This document shows, one piece after another, positions 6,490 through 11,186 of a stretch of DNA of 11,186 nucleotides (position 1 is the stretch's first letter; the number at the start of each line of letters is the position of its first letter). Made by a program: the position numbers and the translations under genes. The DNA lies in contig CAJGCH010000078.1 of assembly GCA_904501845.1 (NCBI GenBank), forward strand, positions 1-11,186, read 5' to 3'. The notes under the pieces were generated by a model. That model was not told where the DNA came from. It saw nothing but the letters and a program-made list of their open reading frames with translations, and did no database searches. This DNA comes from an uncultured Bacillaceae bacterium (GTDB taxonomy: Bacteria; Bacillota; Bacilli; Bacillales; Pradoshiaceae).

Positions 6490-7806
6490 ATGGGAGAAAA
6501 GAAGAAGTATCGTTTTGAGACTGTGGGAATTCATGGTGGTTTGCAAGAGGATGCCTTATCGGGTGCAAGGTCTGTGCCAATCTATCAGTCTAATGCCTAT
6601 TTGTTTAAGGATACCGATCATGCTGCTAATCTATTTGGGTTGGCTGAACCTGGCTATATTTATACGCGGATACACAATCCAACATCAAGTGTCTTTGAGG
6701 AGAGAGTGGCTGAGCTTGAAGGCGGGATAGGGGCATTGGCCGTGGCGAGCGGTCAAGCAGCAGTCACGCTGTCGATACTGAATATAGCCGGTGCAGGTGA
6801 TGAAATTGTAGCTGCTTCGACTTTATATGGCGGTACATATAATTTATTCGCGACAACCCTCCCGAAATACGGTATAGATGTGAAGTTTGTGGATCCATCC
6901 AATCCGGAGAATTTTAGAGAGGCCATTACGCCAAAGACAAAAGCTGTTTTTGGAGAAACAATCGGCAATCCGAGCTTGAGTGTACTAGATATTAAAAAAG
7001 TGGCCGAAATCGCTCATTCAGAGGGAATTCCGCTCATTGTTGATAATACATTTGCCACGCCATATTTATGCCGTCCGATAGAGCATGGGGCAGATATAGT
7101 CATTCATTCTGCGACTAAATGGCTGCTCGGTAATGGGACGACCTTAGGCGGCATTATCGTGGATTCCGGAAAGTTTGATTGGAATTCGCCAAAGTTCCCT
7201 GGATTTACGGAGCCTGACCCTAGCTATCATGATATCGTATACAGCGAGGCAATTGGGGCGGCTGCCTATATTACAAAAGCCAGGGTGCAGCTGCTGCGAG
7301 ATTTAGGACCGGCCTTAAGTCCGTATAATGCCTTTCAATTCATCCTTGGTCTTGAAACCTTGCATGTAAGAATGAAGGAGCATATCGCCAATACGGAGGA
7401 AATCATCGAATACTTAAATCAGCATCCAGCGGTCAGTTGGGTTCTGTATCCAGCTGATGCAGACCATCCTGATTATGAGCTGGCGAATCAATATTTGCCA
7501 AAAGGAGCTGGTGCAGTCGTTGTCTTCGGCATCAAGGGCGGAAGGGAAGCCGGGAAGAAATTAATCGACTCGATTGAGCTTTGGTCACATGTTGCCAATG
7601 TCGGGGATGCGAAGAGTTTAATTATCCATCCGGCCAGCACAACCCACCAGCAATTGAGTGGAGAGGACTTGAAGGCTTCAGGTGTGACCGAGGACCTTAT
7701 TCGTCTTTCAATCGGAATTGAGAATGTCGAAGATTTAATTGAAGAGCTAGAGCTTGCCATTGAGAAGGCAACTGGAATTAGCTCTCAATCTATTACAACT
7801 AAATGA
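6490..7806 (+). CDS. metY: O-acetylhomoserine aminocarboxypropyltransferase (O-acetylhomoserine sulfhydrylase)
   Basis: A 438-residue PLP enzyme of the Cys/Met metabolism (gamma) family. It makes homocysteine directly from O-acetylhomoserine and sulfide (or methanethiol to methionine), bypassing cystathionine. The N-terminal motif VPIYQSNAYLFKDTDHAANLF is characteristic of O-acetylhomoserine sulfhydrylases and not of cystathionine synthases or lyases, which are also shorter (about 380–400). PLP-related motifs include YIYTRIHNPT (about 56–65), SGQAAV (about 88–93), VDNTFATPYL (about 184–193) and the Schiff-base lysine K210 in HSATKWLLGNGTTLGG. The ATG at 6490 follows AAAGGAG (6474–6480). It is monocistronic between two S-box leaders. 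Specificity for O-acetyl rather than O-succinyl homoserine is inferred from the family. It occupies the gap where B. subtilis, as I recall, has yusD. Confidence 0.94.
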   Translation: MGEKKKYRFETVGIHGGLQEDALSGARSVPIYQSNAYLFKDTDHAANLFGLAEPGYIYTRIHNPTSSVFEERVAELEGGIGALAVASGQAAVTLSILNIAGAGDEIVAASTLYGGTYNLFATTLPKYGIDVKFVDPSNPENFREAITPKTKAVFGETIGNPSLSVLDIKKVAEIAHSEGIPLIVDNTFATPYLCRPIEHGADIVIHSATKWLLGNGTTLGGIIVDSGKFDWNSPKFPGFTEPDPSYHDIVYSEAIGAAAYITKARVQLLRDLGPALSPYNAFQFILGLETLHVRMKEHIANTEEIIEYLNQHPAVSWVLYPADADHPDYELANQYLPKGAGAVVVFGIKGGREAGKKLIDSIELWSHVANVGDAKSLIIHPASTTHQQLSGEDLKASGVTEDLIRLSIGIENVEDLIEELELAIEKATGISSQSITTK

Positions 7807-7837
7807 TTGAATTTTGCGCCGGAATAGTAAGTCTTTA

Positions 7838-7867
7838 TTGACACCCTGTTCTTCTCCATGATAGGAT
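7838..7867 (+). promoter_or_regulatory. Sigma-A promoter of metNPQ
   Basis: A perfect TTGACA (7838–7843) is followed after 18 bases by TAGGAT (7862–7867), with TG one base upstream giving an extended -10. It lies about 31 bases downstream of the metY stop, and no terminator is visible between them. Confidence 0.75.
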
Positions 7868-7900
7868 AACATTCAGTAAGTTAATTGAATGAATCGACGA

Positions 7901-8079
7901 CTCTTATCCAGAGAGGTGGAGGGAATGTGCCCTATGAAGCCCGGCAACCGGCAATCATGATAACATGATTGAAAAGGTGCCAATTCACACAGGAACGTAA
8001 TAGTCCTGGAAGATGAGAGAAAGGAACATGCATAATTAATTATCCATGCCTTTCTGCTCATAGCAGAAAGGCATTTTTT
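7901..8079 (+). ncRNA. SAM-I (S-box) riboswitch upstream of metNPQ
   Basis: Core sequences are AGAGAGGTGGAGGGAATG and GAAGCCCGGCAACC. P1 pairs CTCTTATC (7901–7908) with GATGAGAG (8012–8019). P3 is CAATCATG (7952–7959) with CATGATTG (7964–7971) around ATAA. P4 is CAGGA (7990–7994) with TCCTG (8004–8008). The terminator is a perfect 13-bp stem (arms 8046–8058 and 8062–8074, loop CAT) with a T-run to 8079. The segment around 8016–8031 (GAG.GAAAGG..CATG) can pair with the 5' arm of that terminator, forming the antiterminator that SAM binding would abolish. Predicted outcome: metNPQ transcription stops when SAM is abundant. Confidence 0.96.
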
Positions 8080-8132
8080 ATTGATTGAAATCCCTTGTGG
8101 AGCATATGAAGAAAGAGCAGGTGAAGATTTGA

Positions 8133-9164
8133 ATGATCACGTTGAATGATGTATCCAAGACATACGCAAAGACATTCAAAAAAGGTACATCCATTAAAGC
8201 CGTCGATCATGTATCCTTATCGATTGAGCAAGGTGAGATTTTTGGAATCATTGGATACAGCGGTGCCGGAAAGAGTACGCTCATCCGCATGTTAAACGGT
8301 TTGGAGAAACCGACAGAAGGAACAGTAAAGGTAGCCGGCCGGGATATGGGGGCAATTAAAGGAAGGGAATTACGAAAAGCCCGCAAAGAAGTGAGCATGA
8401 TATTCCAGCACTTTAATCTTCTATGGTCTCGAACGGTTAGTGAAAATATTGAATTTCCGCTAGAAATAGCGAAGGTACCCAAGAAGATACGAAAAGCAAG
8501 GGTTCAGGAGCTGATCAAGCTAGTCGGTCTTGAGGGAAGAGGGGATGCCTACCCTTCCCAATTGAGCGGGGGCCAAAAACAGCGTGTCGGAATTGCTAGG
8601 GCGCTGGCGAATAATCCGAAAGTTCTCCTATGTGATGAAGCGACATCTGCACTCGACCCGCAAACAACAGATGATATTCTTGATTTATTGGTCGATATTA
8701 ATAAACGTCTAGGCTTGACCATTGTCCTGATTACACACGAGATGCATGTCATTCGGAAGATTTGTCATCGTGTTGCCGTCATGGAGAGGGGGCAAGTCGT
8801 TGAAAGCGGACAAGTGCTGGATGTGTTCAAAAAACCGAAGGCGCCAATCACAAAACGATTTGTTCAGCAAGTGACGGAACCTGAGGAGACGAAGGAAACA
8901 ATCGAACATATGCTTGAAGCCTATCCGACAGGGAAGGTCGTCCAGCTTTCCTTCATTGGTGAATCAGCTGAAACGCCGGTGCTTTCAGATGTTATTCGCT
9001 CTTATAAGATTAATGTGAATATCATGCAAGGGAAAATATCTCAAACACAGAATGGTTCATATGGCACATTATTCATCCATGTGGATGGGGAACAATCAGA
9101 AGTAGCGAAAGCGATTGATTATCTCCATAAGCAAGACATCGGTGTGGAGGTGATTTCAGAATGA
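8133..9164 (+). CDS. metN: Methionine ABC transporter ATP-binding protein MetN
   Basis: Cytoplasmic ATPase of the MetNPQ methionine importer (L-methionine, and D-methionine or sulfoxide in some species), 343 residues. Walker A is GYSGAGKST (41–49), the Q-loop Q92 is in FQHFNLLW, the signature is LSGGQKQR (144–151), Walker B is VLLCDE (164–169) and the switch histidine is H202. The C-terminal NIL/ACT-like domain (about 266–341) is the substrate-sensing module that mediates trans-inhibition in MetN proteins. The ATG at 8133 has AGGTGA (8119–8124) eight bases upstream. It is the first gene of metN–metP–metQ behind the second SAM riboswitch. Its stop overlaps the metP start by four bases (ATGA), implying translational coupling. 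Confidence 0.97.
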   Translation: MITLNDVSKTYAKTFKKGTSIKAVDHVSLSIEQGEIFGIIGYSGAGKSTLIRMLNGLEKPTEGTVKVAGRDMGAIKGRELRKARKEVSMIFQHFNLLWSRTVSENIEFPLEIAKVPKKIRKARVQELIKLVGLEGRGDAYPSQLSGGQKQRVGIARALANNPKVLLCDEATSALDPQTTDDILDLLVDINKRLGLTIVLITHEMHVIRKICHRVAVMERGQVVESGQVLDVFKKPKAPITKRFVQQVTEPEETKETIEHMLEAYPTGKVVQLSFIGESAETPVLSDVIRSYKINVNIMQGKISQTQNGSYGTLFIHVDGEQSEVAKAIDYLHKQDIGVEVISE

Positions 9165-9829
9165 TAGAGACATATTTTCCGAATGTCATGTGGGAACGTA
9201 TTTCTGAGGCAACTCAAGAAACCATATACATGACAGTGATAGCGTTAGTGGCAACCTTTTTTCTTGGTATTATCCTTGGCCTTTTATTATTCCTGACATC
9301 TAAGGGAAATCTATGGGAAAACAAATTGATATATGGGGTTGTTGCAGCGTTCGTTAACATCTTCCGCTCCATCCCGTTCATCATATTAATTGTTTTACTG
9401 ATCCCATTTACTAAAGCTTTGGTTGGAAGCATTATCGGAGCAAATGCCGCATTGCCTGCGTTAATCATTGGGGCAGCGCCGTTTTATGCAAGGATGGTTG
9501 AGATTGGCTTAAGGGAAATTGATAAAGGCGTCATTGAAGCAGCTAAGTCAATGGGAGCAACATCATTCACAATTATATGGAAGGTATTGCTTCCGGAGTC
9601 TCTGCCGGCACTCGTATCAGGGATTACCGTTACGGCAATTGCACTGGTTGGCTATACCGCGATGGCAGGCATGATAGGAGCTGGCGGGTTAGGAAACCTT
9701 GCTTATTTAGAGGGCTTCAGCCGCGGTCAGGCTGATGTGACATTGGTGGCCACCATTTTAGTATTGATTATCGTGTTTGTCCTCCAATTTATTGGAGATA
9801 TCATAACCAGGAAACTGGATAAACGTTAG
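9161..9829 (+). CDS. metP: Methionine ABC transporter permease MetP
   Basis: Membrane subunit of the methionine importer (called MetI in E. coli), 222 residues. It has about five predicted transmembrane segments: roughly 20–46, 57–84, 90–110, 150–176 and 194–216. The cytoplasmic coupling helix (EAA loop) is EAAKSMGATSFTIIWKVLLP at about 126–145, which docks on MetN. The start overlaps the metN stop as ATGA, and GGAGGTGA (9146–9153) inside the metN end serves as ribosome binding site. metQ follows within about 14 bases. Its tight packing with metN and metQ makes the role secure. Confidence 0.97.
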   Translation: MIETYFPNVMWERISEATQETIYMTVIALVATFFLGIILGLLLFLTSKGNLWENKLIYGVVAAFVNIFRSIPFIILIVLLIPFTKALVGSIIGANAALPALIIGAAPFYARMVEIGLREIDKGVIEAAKSMGATSFTIIWKVLLPESLPALVSGITVTAIALVGYTAMAGMIGAGGLGNLAYLEGFSRGQADVTLVATILVLIIVFVLQFIGDIITRKLDKR

Positions 9830-9843
9830 GGAGGAAGATGGAG

Positions 9844-10674
9844 TTGAAGAAGAAGTTATCATTCATATTAGTACTTTGCTTCACATTAATTCTGGCTGCT
9901 TGCGGCAGTTCAGAGGATTCAGGTTCAGGTGATGGGGACAAAAAGAAATTAACGGTAGGGGCTTCAAATGTGCCGCATGCTGAGATTTTAGAGCAAGCAA
10001 AACCATTGCTTAAAGAAAAGGGAATTGATTTGGAAATCGAAGTATTCAATGATTATGTAATGCCGAACAAAGCATTAGAAGATGGATCAATTGATGCGAA
10101 CTACTTCCAGCACATTCCGTATTTCGAACAACAAGTTGCAGAAAATGAATATGATTTCGCTAATGCTGGAGGTATTCATATTGAGCCAATTGGCGTTTAC
10201 TCAAAAAAATATGACAGCTTAGAGGATTTGCCAAATGGAGCGGAAATCATCATGAGCAGCTCTGTTGCCGATCATGGCCGTATCCTTTCCATGCTTGAAG
10301 CAGAAGGCCTTATCACATTGAAGGAAGATGTGAATAAAGTTGAGGCAACAGTAGATGATATCGCTAAAAATCCGAAAAAATTAACGTTCAAAACAGATAT
10401 CGAAGCACCAATGCTAACACAAGTCTACAATAATGATGAAGGCGATGCTGTCTTAATCAACTCCAACTACGCAATTGATGCAGATCTCGTTCCAGCGGAA
10501 GATGCGATTGCGCTTGAAAGCCCAGAGGATAATCCTTATGTGAACATTATCGCTGTTCGTACAGAAGACAAAGATAATGAAGCAATCAAGACACTGGTGG
10601 AAGTCCTTCAATCCGAGGATATTAAAACCTTCATTAACGAAGAATACAAAGGTTCTGTCATTCCAGCAAAATAA
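9844..10674 (+). CDS. metQ: Methionine-binding lipoprotein MetQ
   Basis: Extracellular substrate-binding lipoprotein (NlpA/MetQ family) that delivers methionine to MetNP. The N-terminus is a lysine-rich stretch, a hydrophobic segment and a lipobox LAAC; the lipidated cysteine is residue 20 counted from the chosen start. A serine/glycine/aspartate linker (about 21–33) precedes the mature domain. Family motifs are VGASNVPHAEIL, NYFQHIPYFEQ, GIHIEPIGVYSKK, SVADHGRILSML and VLINSNYAI. Two starts are possible: ATG at 9838 lies only 3 bases after GGAGG (9830–9834), whereas TTG at 9844 has a normal 9-base spacing and gives the expected MKKK N-terminus of 276 residues. I prefer TTG; ATG would add two residues. 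A strong terminator follows. Confidence 0.96.
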   Translation: MKKKLSFILVLCFTLILAACGSSEDSGSGDGDKKKLTVGASNVPHAEILEQAKPLLKEKGIDLEIEVFNDYVMPNKALEDGSIDANYFQHIPYFEQQVAENEYDFANAGGIHIEPIGVYSKKYDSLEDLPNGAEIIMSSSVADHGRILSMLEAEGLITLKEDVNKVEATVDDIAKNPKKLTFKTDIEAPMLTQVYNNDEGDAVLINSNYAIDADLVPAEDAIALESPEDNPYVNIIAVRTEDKDNEAIKTLVEVLQSEDIKTFINEEYKGSVIPAK

Positions 10675-10680
10675 AACAAC

Positions 10681-10710
10681 AAAAAGGTGCATCCTTGGAT
10701 GCACCTTTTT
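10681..10710 (+). terminator. Intrinsic terminator of metNPQ
   Basis: A perfect 13-bp inverted repeat (arms 10681–10693 and 10698–10710, loop CTTG) contains the GGTGCATC/GATGCACC core, with A5 on the left and T5 on the right. The symmetry means it could also terminate transcription from the opposite strand. Confidence 0.93.
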
Positions 10711-10748
10711 CTTCTATTATATATCCGTTCCATTTGTGACATTATGGC

Positions 10749-10792
10749 GGGGAATTTTCAGGAAGGCAGAGTAATTCCTTAGAGAAATCCCC
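10749..10792 (+). other. Two-tier hairpin in the metQ–3' ORF gap
   Basis: An outer stem pairs GGGGA(A)TTT (10749–10757) with AAATCCCC (10785–10792), bulging one A. An inner stem pairs AGGAA (10760–10764) with TTCCT (10775–10779). There is no adjacent T-run, so it is not an obvious terminator. It could be the remnant of a leader RNA or a chance fold. The remaining bases up to about 10830 hold nothing else I can name. Confidence 0.35.
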
Positions 10793-10832
10793 AAAATCAC
10801 TTTTAAGAAAGCCTCACCGTGGTATATAGACA

Positions 10833-10861
10833 TTGAGAGCTCTCTAATAAAGTGGTAACGT
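10833..10861 (+). promoter_or_regulatory. Weak candidate promoter for the small 3' ORF, with a palindrome in the spacer
   Basis: TTGAGA (10833–10838) and TAACGT (10856–10861) are 17 bases apart. The -35 is good but the -10 is poor. A perfect palindrome, GAGAGCTCTC (10835–10844), overlaps the -35 box and could be an operator. Support is spacing and location only. Confidence 0.25.
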
Positions 10862-10889
10862 TGAGTTAATAAATGGAAAGGAATGATTC

Positions 10890-11081
10890 ATTATTTTTGA
10901 CAATCAGCTGCATCTCAGAGTGACGAACGAAATGGAAAAGGCCATGAGGCAAGCGCATGGGGTTGGATATGAGGTATATAACCAGAAGCTAGATGTGCGC
11001 TTGCAAGTAGAGGAACGAAGAGAGGACAGTTATTTAAAAAGTAATGAGATAGTGAATGATTTGAACCGACGAGTCTTTTAA
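10890..11081 (+). CDS. Small uncharacterised protein, start uncertain (non-ATG start or frameshift)
   Basis: An open frame encodes about 63 residues ending at TAA 11079–11081. I do not recognise the family. The readable part (FDNQLHLRVTNEMEKAM, then AHGVGYEVYNQKLDVRLQ, then YLKSNEIVNDLNRRVF) is charged, soluble-looking and free of low complexity; it has no signal peptide, membrane segment or cysteine. The start is the odd point. A GGAAAGGA site (10875–10882) sits 7 bases before an ATT codon at 10890. The nearest in-frame standard starts are GTG 10920 and ATG 10932, which would give 53 or 49 residues with poor ribosome binding sites. Removing one T from the run at 10894–10898 would join it to ATG 10883 (MIHYFDNQLHLR). 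Rare ATT start, shorter protein or frameshifted gene therefore all remain open. A long hairpin terminator follows, supporting a transcribed unit. Confidence 0.45.
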   Translation: MIFDNQLHLRVTNEMEKAMRQAHGVGYEVYNQKLDVRLQVEERREDSYLKSNEIVNDLNRRVF

Positions 11082-11098
11082 TTAAGATCCTATAGACA

Positions 11099-11148
11099 AT
11101 GAGAAAGAAAAGAGCCAGCATACAATTGCTGGTTCTTTTCTTTCTCAT
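11099..11148 (+). terminator. Long hairpin terminator after the small 3' ORF
   Basis: A 22-bp inverted repeat (arms 11099–11120 and 11127–11148, loop TACAAT) has only one G·T pair out of register. The inner GAGCCAGCA/TGCTGGTTC stem followed by TTTTCTTTCT is a standard terminator. The A-rich left arm makes it potentially bidirectional, so it could also end a gene converging from the right. Confidence 0.8.
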
Positions 11149-11158
11149 AAATTAACTT

Positions 11159-11164
11159 TATAAT
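11159..11164 (+). promoter_or_regulatory. Possible -10 box near right edge
   Basis: A perfect TATAAT lies just after the terminator and before the window ends. No convincing -35 is present 16–18 bases upstream, where the terminator's T-rich arm lies. It could serve the next rightward gene, which is outside the window. Confidence 0.25.
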
Positions 11165-11186
11165 ATCCTTAAACAGGAATTGTTAT

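Noticed and set aside
7886..7894. TGAATGAAT resembling a FadR half-site upstream of metNPQ
   Set aside because: No second half-site is present, and the unit is already explained by a SAM riboswitch.
7873..8061. Minus-strand frame of 62 codons across the second riboswitch
   Set aside because: It is entirely antisense to the conserved S-box RNA, whose structure accounts for the sequence conservation and repeats.
10744..10782. Possible 12-codon peptide (ATG 10744 to TAG) in the gap after metQ
   Set aside because: There is no ribosome binding site, it is very short, and it lies within the hairpin element. A chance frame is more likely.
10915..11148. Minus-strand frame of 77 codons with a hydrophobic N-terminus
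   Set aside because: Its start codon is made by the arm of the long terminator hairpin, and it lies antisense to the better-supported + strand frame. The composition is not convincing and no ribosome binding site is evident.
1..11186. Search for mobile elements, CRISPR arrays, tRNA/rRNA genes, toxin–antitoxin or defence genes
   Set aside because: No direct-repeat arrays, transposase motifs, cloverleaf sequences or defence-type domains were seen. The content is ordinary core metabolism and transport.

Overview
The window looks like chromosomal DNA from a Bacillaceae member (Bacillus or a close relative). Gene content and order match the B. subtilis fadNAE–yusI–gcvH–yusF–yusE–metNPQ neighbourhood. 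Ribosome binding sites are strong and purine-rich, TTG is used as a start codon, and S-box (SAM-I) riboswitches are present. Every supported gene lies on the + strand. I see no mobile element, phage gene, CRISPR array, tRNA or rRNA.

Layout: (1) Bases 1–4479 hold a fatty-acid beta-oxidation operon: the 3' part of fadN (hydratase/dehydrogenase), fadA (thiolase) and fadE (acyl-CoA dehydrogenase), closed by an intrinsic terminator. An 8-bp GC-rich hairpin sits between fadA and fadE. (2) Bases 4558–6161 hold four small genes: yusI (ArsC/Spx-like), gcvH (lipoyl H protein, TTG start), yusF (stand-alone Toprim protein) and yusE (thioredoxin-like). gcvH and yusF each have a plausible sigma-A promoter, and hairpin terminators follow gcvH and yusE. 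(3) Bases 6243–7806 hold a promoter, a SAM-I riboswitch with terminator, and a metY-type O-acetylhomoserine sulfhydrylase gene. (4) Bases 7838–10710 hold a second promoter and SAM-I riboswitch, then the methionine ABC importer metN–metP–metQ and a terminator. (5) Bases 10711–11186 hold a structured stretch, a small uncharacterised reading frame that lacks an obvious ATG, and a long hairpin terminator. A TATAAT box near the right edge may belong to the next gene.

How the genes work together: fadNAE carries out the acyl-CoA beta-oxidation cycle. GcvH carries lipoate for glycine cleavage and, in Bacillus, for lipoyl relay. metY and metNPQ provide methionine synthesis and uptake, and both are predicted to be switched off when S-adenosylmethionine is plentiful. 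Compared with B. subtilis as I recall it, yusG and yusD are missing and metY with its own riboswitch sits in the yusE–metN gap. I found no clearly new multi-gene system. The best leads are the small 3' reading frame, the serial SAM-switch arrangement, and the small uncharacterised yusI/yusF/yusE proteins.
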